A DNA stretch of 64,000 nucleotides from Pseudomonadota bacterium (GCA_021849075.1 JAJZTH010000001.1:62001-126000); one strand, 5' to 3'; counted from the stretch's first letter, positions 34,818 to 43,751 are shown. Made by a program: numbers and translations. Notes: a model not told the origin generated them from the letters alone.

Positions 34818-35351
34818 ATGCCAGCCCACCTCCCTCGCGGCTTCCGCCAGATCCTCTGCACCGCCCTCCTCCTGCTGGGCGCGACCGCCGGCTTGCGCGC
34901 GGCGCTGCCGCCCATGGGGCTGCTGCCCGCCACCATCACCGATCCCGACATGGCCCGCGCCGACTATGTCGAACAATGTGCCGGTTGCCATGGCGTCAAT
35001 GGCAGCACCGCGCCCGCCCAACTGCCCGAACTGCGCGGTCGGGTCGGCTGGTTTCTCTGTACGCCTGCAGCCCGCGCCTATCTGATCCGCCTGCCCAATG
35101 TCGCGCACAGCCGGATCAAGGATAATCAGCAACTGGCCGACATGATGAACTATGTCGTGTTCGGGCTGGGCGGCGCCAGCGCGCCAGCGGGATCAAAGCC
35201 CTTCACCGCCGAAGAGATTGCCCGCGAACGGATGCAGGCGCTCTCCACCACCATGCTCAAGGCCGAACGCGCCCGCCAGGTCGACAGCGCCATCCGCCAA
35301 TGCGGCGCCCCCGCCTCCCTGCGCCTCCTCTATCCGGGGCAAAAGGGGTAG
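34818..35351 (+). CDS. Monoheme periplasmic cytochrome c
   Basis: A 177-residue precursor with a signal sequence (GFRQILCTALLLLGATAGLR, cut near RAA) and a single heme site, C54-A-G-C57-H58 in YVEQCAGCHGVNG. Met in LADMMNYVVFGLG is a candidate sixth ligand. It is the fifth gene of the amine dehydrogenase cluster and probably takes electrons from the TTQ subunit. MauG proteins have two hemes and about 350 residues, so this is not MauG. The ATG at 34818 follows AAGTAAGCG, a weak site. The stop codon overlaps the first base of the tRNA-like element. Confidence 0.85.
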   Translation: MPAHLPRGFRQILCTALLLLGATAGLRAALPPMGLLPATITDPDMARADYVEQCAGCHGVNGSTAPAQLPELRGRVGWFLCTPAARAYLIRLPNVAHSRIKDNQQLADMMNYVVFGLGGASAPAGSKPFTAEEIARERMQALSTTMLKAERARQVDSAIRQCGAPASLRLLYPGQKG

Positions 35352-35438
35352 CCAGCATGACGGAATTGGTAGACGTATCGCTACAGCGATCCTCACCTAA
35401 TTGTGTGAGGGGGCGGGTTCGATCCCCCGCCGCTGGCA
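35351..35438 (+). tRNA. tRNA-Leu-like element without a normal anticodon loop
   Basis: An acceptor stem GCCAGC with GCTGGC, D-arm ACG/CGT around the Leu-like GAATTGGTAGA, a long variable arm CCTCAC/GTGAGG, and a T-arm GCGGG/CCCGC with TTCGAT are present. The anticodon arm is only ATCGC, TACA, GCGAT, with a 4-base loop, and the T-loop has one extra C. The discriminator base is A as in tRNA-Leu, and TCA stands in place of an encoded CCA. It could be a decayed tRNA or a non-decoding tRNA-like RNA. Confidence 0.45.
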
Positions 35439-35510
35439 TCAATCGACCATTTCCGCTGTTTAAGGCGGTCAGGTGATCTCCTGCCAGCTATCATTGGGAT
35501 AACCGAGGAA

Positions 35511-35991
35511 ATGCTATCTGAACTTTATTGGATAGATGCCCCCAGCATCTTCAAACTGGGAATTATGGCGCGCCCGCGTTCTGGCGACTGGCTGGAGGAT
35601 GAGATCGCGCATTGGAGGCGTTCCGGCGTAAACCTTGTGGTTAGCCTCCTTGAGAGTGAGGAGATTGATGATCTCGGGTTGGCAATGGAAGCCGCTCTTT
35701 GCGAGCAGAATGGCATCCGATATCTTTCTTTCCCAATCCCTGACCGGGGCATCCCTAACGATGCCACTGAAACCATGCGGTTTGCCGCGAGCATTGCGAA
35801 CAAGGATGCCGTTATCGCGATCCATTGCCGGGCTGGCATTGGTCGTTCGTCTGTGATGGCAGCCGCCGTCCTAATCAGCAGCGGCGTTGAACCCCATTGC
35901 CGCGTTGTCAGCAATCCAGATAGCGAGACGTTTGCCGATCCCTGACACTGAAGCCCAGCGGGATTGGGTGTTGAAGTTGGAGCAACTGTAA
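35511..35991 (+). pseudogene. Frameshifted dual-specificity/tyrosine phosphatase
   Basis: The frame from the ATG at 35511 (CGAGGAA upstream) encodes a cysteine phosphatase with H105-C106-R107-A-G-I-G-R112 (HCRAGIGRS) and the general acid region FPIPDRGIPND. After SSGVEP the frame reads into an unrelated tail ending at 35945. If one C is dropped from the CCCC run at 35892-35895, the natural C-terminus IAALSAIQIARRLPIPDTEA, then QRDWVLKLEQL, appears and ends at 35991. This is either a recent frameshift or a sequencing error. The region is less GC-rich than its neighbours and sits after the tRNA-like element, suggesting acquired DNA. Confidence 0.8.
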
Positions 35992-36084
35992 CTCGGAAGT
36001 CTGTTTATGCGGGGTCGGACACAAAAGCCGCCAGGCCGCTCCCTACCCCATCCAAGCCCAATAATCCGCCGCCACGTCGCAGAC

Positions 36085-36915
36085 TTATTCCGGCGCAGCA
36101 GCCGCTACATCGCTCGCCCCATCCTTCATCCGCTCTGCCGCCGCATTCAGGAAAGGCTGGACCCGCAGTCGGGGAAATACTTCTTCGATCGGTTTGATGT
36201 CGGGCAGGATATAGACGACCCCGCCCTTCCGCTTGAACTGCGGGCTGACCCCCTGATTATAAAAAACCTTCGGCACATTGATGCAGCCAAAGGTGATGCG
36301 ATTGTCATCGATCGCGGGCGACAACATGCGTTCGCGCCGCTTTTCCTTGGGGCTGCCCGGCGGAATGGTGTGCAGCGCCACGGAGGTCGCATAATCGACC
36401 CACAAGACCCGCGTCTTGCCCGCCGCCACGCCGAATTTCGCGATGAAGCGACCGGCCGGCGTGGTCTTTTCGGCGGGACCAATCTCGGCCAGCGACTTGC
36501 TGCCCACGCCCGGCGTCGCATCATCCCCCGGCGCGATGCCGATCAGCACCGGCGCGTCAGCCAGCGGCTTCCCCTTGGCGTCGAACAGAAAGGCGTGCGC
36601 ATTCTTCTTGTCGATGATGACATAGGGAAGGCCGCGATTGTCGTGCGACGCATCGACCCACTGGGCGACCTGATCGGCTTCGGCCGAGCGCACGACCGGC
36701 GGCACGGGCGCAGCGTCCGCCGCCGCAGCCGGCTTTTGCTTCACTCCAGCTTTTTTCGCCGAAGCCTTCTTTGCCGGAGCCTTTTTCGCCGCAGACATCT
36801 TGGCAGGCGCCTTCTTCGTCTGCGCCTTGGCTGCGACCGGCGCGGCCTGCCCGGCATCGGCCACTCCAACCGTCAGCAGCGCGAACCCGGCCAGCGCCGG
36901 GAAAATTCTGATCAT
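36085..36915 (-). CDS. L,D-transpeptidase (YkuD-like) family protein
   Basis: A 276-residue exported protein: signal peptide (MIRIFPALAGFALLTVGVAD), a Lys/Ala-rich linker of about 40 residues with AKKAPAKK and AKKASAKK repeats, then a YkuD-like domain. The catalytic-region His is in VALHTIPPGSPKEK and the Cys in ITFGCINVPKVFYNQ. Typical L,D-transpeptidases have SHGCIR; here the Arg after GC-I is Asn, so activity is uncertain or specialised. The basic linker could hold it on peptidoglycan or LPS. It lies downstream of a small lipoprotein gene in the same orientation. Confidence 0.8.
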   Translation of the reverse strand: MIRIFPALAGFALLTVGVADAGQAAPVAAKAQTKKAPAKMSAAKKAPAKKASAKKAGVKQKPAAAADAAPVPPVVRSAEADQVAQWVDASHDNRGLPYVIIDKKNAHAFLFDAKGKPLADAPVLIGIAPGDDATPGVGSKSLAEIGPAEKTTPAGRFIAKFGVAAGKTRVLWVDYATSVALHTIPPGSPKEKRRERMLSPAIDDNRITFGCINVPKVFYNQGVSPQFKRKGGVVYILPDIKPIEEVFPRLRVQPFLNAAAERMKDGASDVAAAAPE

Positions 36916-37008
36916 GCGTGGGGATACTCGGGGAAAGGCGTCGGCGCCTGAAAAGGGAAAAGGGCGCCGACGCAGGATATCGTGATCTTTTGGTTATGAA
37001 AGCAATCG

Positions 37009-37311
37009 TCAGTTGCGGGCGCGCTTGCGCTGCGCTTCCACCATGCGCTGCTCGACGCTGTCGACACGGCCATTCAGTTGGTCGAGACGCTGGCTGTTCT
37101 GCTGCGCCTGGCCCGATGCCGACTGGGCTTCGGCCAGCGCCTGGCGCGCGGTGCCATCGGTGGTCTGCAATTTCGAATCCAGGGCGTCGACGCGCTGATT
37201 CACGGTCGCGACCTGTTCGCGGACAAACCCTTTAGTGGCGCAGCCACCCAATGCCATGGAACCCACCAGCACGACGGCCAGCGGGGCCAATTTGGTCAGA
37301 GACGGCGACAT
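37009..37311 (-). CDS. Small coiled-coil lipoprotein (Lpp-like)
   Basis: A 100-residue protein with a lipoprotein signal (LAVVLVGSMALGGCATKGFV; lipobox LGGC, Cys about residue 22) and a heptad-rich Gln/Ala/Arg coiled coil (VATVNQRVDALDSKLQ onward). It ends in RKRARN, without the C-terminal Lys that Braun lipoprotein uses for attachment. The ATG at 37311 has AAGGAG nine bases upstream; the longer frame is rejected. It is probably an outer-membrane lipoprotein. It is 93 bp upstream of the L,D-transpeptidase-like gene. Confidence 0.82.
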   Translation of the reverse strand: MSPSLTKLAPLAVVLVGSMALGGCATKGFVREQVATVNQRVDALDSKLQTTDGTARQALAEAQSASGQAQQNSQRLDQLNGRVDSVEQRMVEAQRKRARN

Positions 37312-37545
37312 CTTATTCTCCTTATCGGTAACATTGCCGCAACAGACGAAGCCGAGCGCGGAAATTCCGACAATGAGATTCTGACCGGCTGTGCATCCCG
37401 CCAGTTGAGTTGATGCAAAGTGGAAAAGCACGCAATTCCGCCAAAAACCGACCTGAATTGTCGATTAACCCGACCCGAAAACACCCTTTCGGCTGGCCGC
37501 CACATCACCACGGCCCGTCGATTCGGCATTTTCCGCTGAAATGGC

Positions 37546-37580
37546 GACCGCCGCCGAATCTCCCGGATTCAGCGGCGGCC
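37546..37580 (-). terminator. Hairpin after the second TonB receptor gene
   Basis: GCCGCCGAATC and GATTCAGCGGCGGC form a stem with one bulged base just beyond the TonB stop at 37607. The rest of the 295-bp gap to the lipoprotein start at 37311 holds that gene's promoter region and nothing else recognised. Confidence 0.55.
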
Positions 37581-37606
37581 CTTTCCTTCTTCCCGTTACC
37601 GATCGA

Positions 37607-40258
37607 TCAGAATTTCTGACCGAAGCGGATGCCGAAAAATTGCGGCTTGATCGTGAAGGTGCGCGACGAATTGGCGCAGAAGTCGATCGAGCAGAAGGTG
37701 TTCTTGGTCAGCTGCCCCCGCTTGTCGAAGGCATTTTGCAGGAAGAAGCTGAGATTCCAGTTGTCCTTCTTGATGCCGCCGGAAAAATCGAAGCTGACAA
37801 AGCCCTTGGTGCTGCCCAGCAATTCGTTGGCGTTGACGTTCAGATCCTGCGTCGCCCCGGTCTGATACAGCGCCGCCCCCTGCAGGAAGGCGTCGAAACC
37901 GCCCATCATCGTGTCGTACCGGATCGACGTCGTACCCTTGAACCTGGGCTGGCGCGGCAGGCGCGTGCCGTCATCTGCCGCCACGGTCGGGATCGGCGGG
38001 TTGCCTTCGGTAAAGCTGCCCTGTGCGCAGGTCGCCAATTGCGAAATGGCCTGCGTTTCGGCATTGACCGCGAAGTTGCAGAAATCGCCCTTCAATTTCG
38101 CGTCGTTAAATGCCCCGGAAGAGCTGATGGTGATCTTGCCCAGCTTCAGGCTGGCGTCATATTCTATGCCCTTCACTTCCGCCTTGCCGGCATTGCCGGT
38201 CATGCCCGCGCCCTGCGCGCCGGCAACGACGACGCCATATTGGATGTTGTTCCATTTCTCAAAATAGACCGCCGCGTTCAGGCGGAAGATATTGTTCCAG
38301 GTCGTTTTCACGCCCAGTTCGTAATTGGTCAGCGTTTCGGACTCGAACGGCGGAACTTCGGCCAGGAAGGATGGCCTGGTTTCAGTCGCGCGAATGCGCA
38401 GCGGCCGGTTGAAACCACCGGGACGGAAGCCGGTCGAATAGTTAGCATAGACCATCTTGTCGGGCGTAATCTGCCAGTCGAGCGCAATTTTGTGCGTTTC
38501 GCCATCTTCCTTATACCGCCCGGTCCCGTCCGCAGCGGCGGGATTGGTGTTCAGGCAGGTGAGGCGCTGGTCCACCGGCAGGGGCGTTTCGCACCCCAAC
38601 GCCTGCGCCGAAGCCGCCACGCCGCCAAAGCCCACAACCTTAAAATCGGTCCAGAAATAGCGGATGCCGCCCGTCAGCTTCAGCGTCGGGGTGATATTGT
38701 AATGGCCTTCGGCAAAAATCGCCTTGTCGTGATAAAGCTGGTTCTGTTCGGTAATATAATAGCCGTCGCCCTTCACCGCCGGGTTGCCGACAACCATCGT
38801 GCCACCCGCCGATTCCGGGATGCCGAAACCGTCCAGCGTCGTCGTGTTGCCATCGCACCCCGCATCCTCGCCGGAATAGGCGCAGCCGGCGGTGTAGCCG
38901 ACGGCATTTTCCAGGCCGCGGATCGCATAGAAGGTGTTCGTCTCATTCTTCTGCCGCTGATAGAAACCACCCAGCGTCAGGTCGAACGGCCAGCTCTTGG
39001 GCGTGCTGATCCGCAGTTCCTGCGTGAATTTATTGCGATGCGTATCGGCATGATAATATTGCGTCGGATCAAGCAAGGTGGTGCAGCGCAGATTGTCGCC
39101 CGATCCGCTGCACCCGGCCGCATCGAAAAATTGCAGATAGCTTTCGTAACCGCCGCCAAAGCCGTCATAGGTGACGGTGTAATAGGTATAATCGTTCAGC
39201 GTGCGGGTGCGCCGCTTGAAATAGCCGGTGGCGGAAACCACGTCGAAATCACCGATATGACCATGGATGGCCATCGCCGCCTGATACCAGCGGTCGTCAT
39301 TCTTGGTCTGGTCATAGTCATGGACTTCCAGATCGCCGACCCGCGGATCATAGCCGAAATAGCCATTGGCGACCTGCTTTTGCGCGGTGATGGACGGGTT
39401 GAACGACCATCCGTCAACCGGCTCCCACAGCAATTGCAACCGCCCGCCAAATTCCTTGATATTGTTGTAATCGTCCTTGGCGATGTCGCTATTGTCGAGA
39501 TTGTAGAAGGTCAGCGGGTTGTCGTCGCCCAGATTGTAGACTGCCGGGTCGCCATTGTTCAGCCTGCCATTATTGGGCTTATTGTCGATATAGCCGCCGT
39601 CGCGCCGATAATAGCCCATGGCCCGCACCGCCAGCGTATCGCTGATCGGCACGTTGATATAGGATTCCAGCTGCCCGCCAAAATCGCCCTTGCCATATTT
39701 ATTGGCTTCGACGTCATAGCCGAACTCGAACTTGTCGAGCTTGGGCTTGTTGGTGATCAGACGGATTGTGCCGGACAGCGAACCCGCGCCATAAAGCGTC
39801 CCCTGCGGCCCGGACAACGCCTCGACGCGCTCCAGATCATAGGCGTGAATGTCGGGCACTTCGGTCCCGGTGATCGGAATATCGTCCAGATAATAGCCGA
39901 CCGAGGCATAAGCGCCGCCAGCGGGCACGATGCCGCGGAAGAAGGCGGTGTTGCGGCCCGGCCCGATGCCTTCGAACGACACGGATGGCAGCAAAGCGGC
40001 AAAGTCGGTCAGGCCCTTCACCTGCCGTTCGACTAGCATTTCCGCGCCCAGCGCCTGCATGGAGATCGGCACCTTCTGGATGCTCTGCGCGCTGCGCGTC
40101 GCCGTCACCACGATTTCGCTCAAGCCCTGTTCTTCAGGCGCTGCGGCGGCATCGGCGGGCGCCGTCTGCGCAAATGCGGGGGAGGCAAGCCCCGCCAGGA
40201 TGGTTGTCACCCCCAGTATCTTCATCAAATGCGACCGGCGATGAGACTGGATTTTCAT
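37607..40258 (-). CDS. TonB-dependent receptor
   Basis: An 883-residue outer-membrane receptor with signal peptide (MKILGVTTILAGLASPAFAQ within the N-terminal region), the TonB box/plug start SEIVVTATRSAQSIQKVPIS, the plug element GPQGTLYGAGSLSGTIRLIT and a barrel ending in FFGIRFGQKF. The plug style (VTATR..QKVPIS) is that of sphingomonad receptors often assigned to siderophore or small organic uptake; no ligand can be named. Extracellular loops hold several Cys pairs. The ATG at 40258 follows GGGGGAG; upstream codons have no signal sequence. It is divergent from the sulfotransferase gene at 40628. Confidence 0.93.
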   Translation of the reverse strand: MKIQSHRRSHLMKILGVTTILAGLASPAFAQTAPADAAAAPEEQGLSEIVVTATRSAQSIQKVPISMQALGAEMLVERQVKGLTDFAALLPSVSFEGIGPGRNTAFFRGIVPAGGAYASVGYYLDDIPITGTEVPDIHAYDLERVEALSGPQGTLYGAGSLSGTIRLITNKPKLDKFEFGYDVEANKYGKGDFGGQLESYINVPISDTLAVRAMGYYRRDGGYIDNKPNNGRLNNGDPAVYNLGDDNPLTFYNLDNSDIAKDDYNNIKEFGGRLQLLWEPVDGWSFNPSITAQKQVANGYFGYDPRVGDLEVHDYDQTKNDDRWYQAAMAIHGHIGDFDVVSATGYFKRRTRTLNDYTYYTVTYDGFGGGYESYLQFFDAAGCSGSGDNLRCTTLLDPTQYYHADTHRNKFTQELRISTPKSWPFDLTLGGFYQRQKNETNTFYAIRGLENAVGYTAGCAYSGEDAGCDGNTTTLDGFGIPESAGGTMVVGNPAVKGDGYYITEQNQLYHDKAIFAEGHYNITPTLKLTGGIRYFWTDFKVVGFGGVAASAQALGCETPLPVDQRLTCLNTNPAAADGTGRYKEDGETHKIALDWQITPDKMVYANYSTGFRPGGFNRPLRIRATETRPSFLAEVPPFESETLTNYELGVKTTWNNIFRLNAAVYFEKWNNIQYGVVVAGAQGAGMTGNAGKAEVKGIEYDASLKLGKITISSSGAFNDAKLKGDFCNFAVNAETQAISQLATCAQGSFTEGNPPIPTVAADDGTRLPRQPRFKGTTSIRYDTMMGGFDAFLQGAALYQTGATQDLNVNANELLGSTKGFVSFDFSGGIKKDNWNLSFFLQNAFDKRGQLTKNTFCSIDFCANSSRTFTIKPQFFGIRFGQKF

Positions 40259-40627
40259 TCCGTTGGACTCCCCCTGAAGAAACAACGCCCCCGCCTCGCT
40301 CTCCCAACTGTCGCCCACGGTTTGCCCGCATGGCGTTGACGCACCGCACCATGCCCTAACGGACACAGGCGAACCGAAACCGACACCAGCGCGCAAAGGT
40401 CCACGGCCGGAAGCACCATAGCCACCGGACATGCCGCGCGCCGGCGCAGCTCCCTATTTCCAACTATAAACCCCTTGGACCCAATCCATTCAGGACGATT
40501 GTCCAGCTTTGATAATGCGGCAACAAAATCAGGAGTCAACTGCTTAGTTGCGGCAGCGCACAACTATCATTGCGCATCTGCAAAAACCCCGTCATGCTGC
40601 GTCCGACACAGGAATTTAGGACAGCCC
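40259..40627. promoter_or_regulatory. Divergent intergenic region with a CAACT..AGTTG palindrome
   Basis: This 369-bp gap between the TonB receptor and TPR-sulfotransferase genes contains CAACTGCTTAGTTG at 40537-40550, a 14-bp interrupted palindrome of the size bound by MarR-type regulators, with GTTGCGGC just after. No coding frame here is convincing. The left half is GC-rich and the right half AT-richer, as expected for promoters. Confidence 0.4.
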
Positions 40628-42661
40628 ATGGCCGCCGCCGGCACGATGACCAGTCCCCTTCCCCGCGCCGCCACGCCTGATCAAGCCGTGGGTCAGGCGC
40701 TTGCCCGCGCGACGCAGTTGCTCGACGCCGATCCCGCCGCCGCGCTGGCGCAGGCCGAAGCGATCCTGCGCCAGTCTCCCGGCCTGCCCCCCGCCCAGCT
40801 CATCGCCGCGCAGGCGCTGCGTCGTCTCGGCCAGCCGCAGGCGGCGCTCAGCCGGCTGACCGCGCTCGCCCGCACCCAATCGCACATTCCCGCCGTCCTG
40901 TGGGAACTGGCGCAGACCGCCAGCGAAACAGGCGCGACCGATCAGGCGATTGCCGCACTGGAACGGCTGACGGCGCAGCAGCCGGCGGTGGCGGGCGGCT
41001 GGTTCCTGCTGGCCGGCCAGTTGCGCAAAGCGGGGCGTGATCAGGATGGCTGGCGCGCCGACCTGTCGGGCGTCCATGCCGCGACGCGCGACCTCACCCT
41101 GCTCGAAGCGGCGATCGCCATGCGCGACGAGCGGTTCGATGCGGCGCAGGCCCTGCTGAATGGGCGCGACGATCCGCCAGCGCTGCGCCTGTCGGGCGAA
41201 ATCCACTGGCGTCAGGGCGACATGACGGCGGCGCTGGCGCTGGTGCAGCGCGCGGTCGACACCGCCCCCGGCTTCGATCTCGCCCGCGATTTCCTCGTCC
41301 GCCTGCTGCTTCAGACCAATGATCTGGCGCAGGCGCTTGTCCATGCCGATCATCTTCAGGGGTCGCCGCTGCGCAATCCCGGCTACGCCCTGCTCAAGGC
41401 GTCGGTGCTGGTGCGGCTGGGCGATCAACAGGGCGCACGCACCATTTACGAGGCCCTGCTCGCCGCCAGGCCGGAGCAGCCGCAGGTCTGGCAAAATCTC
41501 GGCCATGCGCTCAAGACGCTGGGGGAACAGGCGGAGGCGGTCGACGCCTATCGGCAAGCGGTCAGGCATCAACCCACCATGGGCGAAGCCTGGTGGAGCC
41601 TCGCCAATCTCAAGACCGTCACGCTCGATCCGGCCGATATCGGCGTGATGCAACAGGCGCTCGACACACTGGAACCCGACGCCGAAGCCCGCCGGGAGGA
41701 TATCTTCCACCTCCATTTTTCGCTGGGCAAGGCGCTGGAGGATGCGGCTGACTATCCCGCCGCCTTCAGCCACTATGATCGCGGCAACCGCCTGCGCCGC
41801 GCCATGGTGCTGCACGATGCCGACGCCTTCGCCGCCGAAGTCGCCGCCGCCACGCGCAGCTTCACCGCCCCCTTCTTCGCCGCCCGCGAGGATGGCGGCT
41901 GCCCCGCGCGCGATCCGATCTTCATCGTCGGCCTGCCACGCGCGGGATCGACGCTGGTCGAACAGATATTGTCCAGCCACAGCCAGGTCGAAGGCACGAT
42001 GGAACTGCCCGACATGATGGCCATCGCCGGCCGGCTGCAATCGCGCGTGGATGAAGGCGAATTCGCCGATTTCGACGCGATGCTCCGCGCGCTCAGCCCG
42101 GCGGACCGCACCCGCCTGGGCGAGGAATATCTCGACCGCACCCGCATCCATCGCCGCAGCGACAAACCCCATTTCATCGACAAGCTGCCCAATAACTGGC
42201 AGCATGCCGGCCTGATCCACCTGATCCTGCCCAATGCCCGGATCATCGATGCGCGCCGCCATCCGATGGGCTGCTGCTTTTCCGGCTGGAAACAGCATTT
42301 CGCGCGCGGCCAGTCCTTCACCTACGACCTCACCGACATTGGTCGCTATTATCGGACCTATGTGGAGCATATGGCGGCGATCGACGCCGCCCTTCCCGGC
42401 CGGGTCCACCGCGTCCTCTATGAACGCATGGTCGCCGACACGCCGGGCGAAGTGGCGCGGCTGCTCGATCATATGGGCCTCCCGTTCGAGGAGGAATGCC
42501 TGTCCTTCTGGCGCAACAAGCGCGCCGTGCGCACCGCCAGTTCCGAACAGGTGCGCCGCCCCATCTTTACCGATGGCCTCGATCAATGGCGCCATTTCGC
42601 CGCCTGGCTCGGACCATTGGAAACCGCGCTGGGATCGGCACTGACCGACTGGGATCGCTAA
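40628..42661 (+). CDS. TPR-repeat sulfotransferase
   Basis: A 677-residue protein. Residues 25-400 hold tetratricopeptide-like repeats (for example VWQNLGHALKTLGEQAEAVD), and residues 430-677 a PAPS-dependent sulfotransferase domain with the 5'-phosphosulfate loop IVGLPRAGSTLVEQILSSHS and the 3'-phosphate segment DARRHPMGCCFSGW. This TPR-sulfotransferase combination is common in sphingomonads and resembles tyrosylprotein sulfotransferases; the acceptor is unknown. The ATG at 40628 has AGGAC upstream; the ATG at 40646 is an alternative. Confidence 0.9.
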   Translation: MAAAGTMTSPLPRAATPDQAVGQALARATQLLDADPAAALAQAEAILRQSPGLPPAQLIAAQALRRLGQPQAALSRLTALARTQSHIPAVLWELAQTASETGATDQAIAALERLTAQQPAVAGGWFLLAGQLRKAGRDQDGWRADLSGVHAATRDLTLLEAAIAMRDERFDAAQALLNGRDDPPALRLSGEIHWRQGDMTAALALVQRAVDTAPGFDLARDFLVRLLLQTNDLAQALVHADHLQGSPLRNPGYALLKASVLVRLGDQQGARTIYEALLAARPEQPQVWQNLGHALKTLGEQAEAVDAYRQAVRHQPTMGEAWWSLANLKTVTLDPADIGVMQQALDTLEPDAEARREDIFHLHFSLGKALEDAADYPAAFSHYDRGNRLRRAMVLHDADAFAAEVAAATRSFTAPFFAAREDGGCPARDPIFIVGLPRAGSTLVEQILSSHSQVEGTMELPDMMAIAGRLQSRVDEGEFADFDAMLRALSPADRTRLGEEYLDRTRIHRRSDKPHFIDKLPNNWQHAGLIHLILPNARIIDARRHPMGCCFSGWKQHFARGQSFTYDLTDIGRYYRTYVEHMAAIDAALPGRVHRVLYERMVADTPGEVARLLDHMGLPFEEECLSFWRNKRAVRTASSEQVRRPIFTDGLDQWRHFAAWLGPLETALGSALTDWDR

Positions 42662-42681
42662 AAAGCCTATATTCACCATAA

Positions 42682-42770
42682 TCCGTTCGCTCTGAGCCTG
42701 TCGAAAGGGCTGCACTTTTCTTAAGCATCATCGGAAAAGGACGAGGCTTCGACAGGCTCAGTCCGAACGG
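42682..42770. repeat. Family A palindromic repeat, copy 4
   Basis: TCCGTTCGCTCTGAGCCTGT on the left and CGACAGGCTCAGTCCGAACG on the right flank a short centre with CTTTTCTTAAG. It lies in the 277-bp gap between the sulfotransferase and lptB genes; the remainder of the gap carries no recognised feature beyond the lptB promoter region. Confidence 0.88.
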
Positions 42771-42938
42771 AAGTTGGGATAAGACCGGTTTGGTCCCCAC
42801 CGCCCACCCGGCCCGCCCAGCCATCCCATGATCATTTTCCCCTTGCCCCCGCCGCCATCCCATGCACAAAGCTTGCCAATTGCCGTGGGCGCTCCAATTT
42901 TAAGATGTGCTTAGTCTTACGGCTGCAAGGATAGATGC

Positions 42939-43724
42939 ATGGATGATGTGATGACCCCGGACAGGACGGCCAACGCCCGTCCCCAAATCCCGCAGGAGGT
43001 AGGCGACGGCCTGTCAGTCATTTCGATCGCCAAAAGCTATGACAAGCGCGTCGTGCTGTCGGATGTGTCGCTGACCGTGGGCAAGGGGGAGGTCGTCGGC
43101 CTGCTCGGTCCCAATGGCGCGGGCAAGACGACCTGCTTCTATTCGGTGATGGGCCTCGTCCGCCCGGACCATGGCCGCATCGTGCTGGACGGGCAGGATA
43201 TCACCAACCTCCCCATGTATCGCCGCGCGATCCTGGGCCTTGGCTATCTGCCGCAGGAAACCTCGATCTTCCGGGGCATGACCGTCGCGCAGAATATCGG
43301 CGCAGTGCTGGAACTGGCGGAGCCGGATCGCGATGCGCGCGAAGCGCGGCTGGAACAGCTTTTGTCCGAATTCGGCCTTGCCCGCCTGCGCGATTCCGCC
43401 GCGATGGCGCTGTCGGGTGGTGAACGCCGCCGCTGCGAAATCGCCCGCGCGCTGGCCGCCAATCCCTCGATCGTGCTGCTGGACGAACCCTTTGCCGGCA
43501 TCGACCCGCTCTCCATCGCCGACATTCGCGATCTGGTGAAGGATTTGAAGACGCGCGGCATCGGCGTGCTCATCACCGACCATAATGTCCGCGAAACGCT
43601 GGAAATCGTCGACCGCGCCTGCATCATCTATGGTGGTCAGGTGCTTTTTGCCGGCAGCCCGACCGAACTGGTCGCCAATGCCGACGTCCGCCGCCTCTAT
43701 CTGGGCGAGAATTTCCAGTTGTAA
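42939..43724 (+). CDS. lptB: LPS export ABC transporter ATPase LptB
   Basis: A 261-residue ATPase that powers lipopolysaccharide extraction from the inner membrane with LptF/G and LptC. It carries Walker A GPNGAGKTT, Q-loop LPQETSIFRGMTV, the ABC signature LSGGERRRCEIARAL, Walker B IVLLDEPFAGIDP and switch His in ITDHNVRETL. The form SIFRGMTVAQN is LptB-specific. Residues 1-25 are an extra N-terminal extension. rpoN follows, an old and common pairing in proteobacteria, here separated by a family B repeat. Confidence 0.97.
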   Translation: MDDVMTPDRTANARPQIPQEVGDGLSVISIAKSYDKRVVLSDVSLTVGKGEVVGLLGPNGAGKTTCFYSVMGLVRPDHGRIVLDGQDITNLPMYRRAILGLGYLPQETSIFRGMTVAQNIGAVLELAEPDRDAREARLEQLLSEFGLARLRDSAAMALSGGERRRCEIARALAANPSIVLLDEPFAGIDPLSIADIRDLVKDLKTRGIGVLITDHNVRETLEIVDRACIIYGGQVLFAGSPTELVANADVRRLYLGENFQL

Positions 43725-43751
43725 GATGATAGGGGGCGCTCCTTCCATACT

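Noticed and set aside
34818-35351. Cytochrome c as MauG
   Set aside because: It has one CxxCH and 177 residues; MauG has two hemes and is about twice as long.
35351-35438. Normal elongator tRNA-Leu
   Set aside because: The anticodon arm has a four-base loop and the T-loop an extra base, so it cannot decode in the usual way.
37541-40036. 831-codon plus-strand frame over the second TonB receptor
   Set aside because: Shadow of the minus-strand receptor; low-complexity composition without domains.
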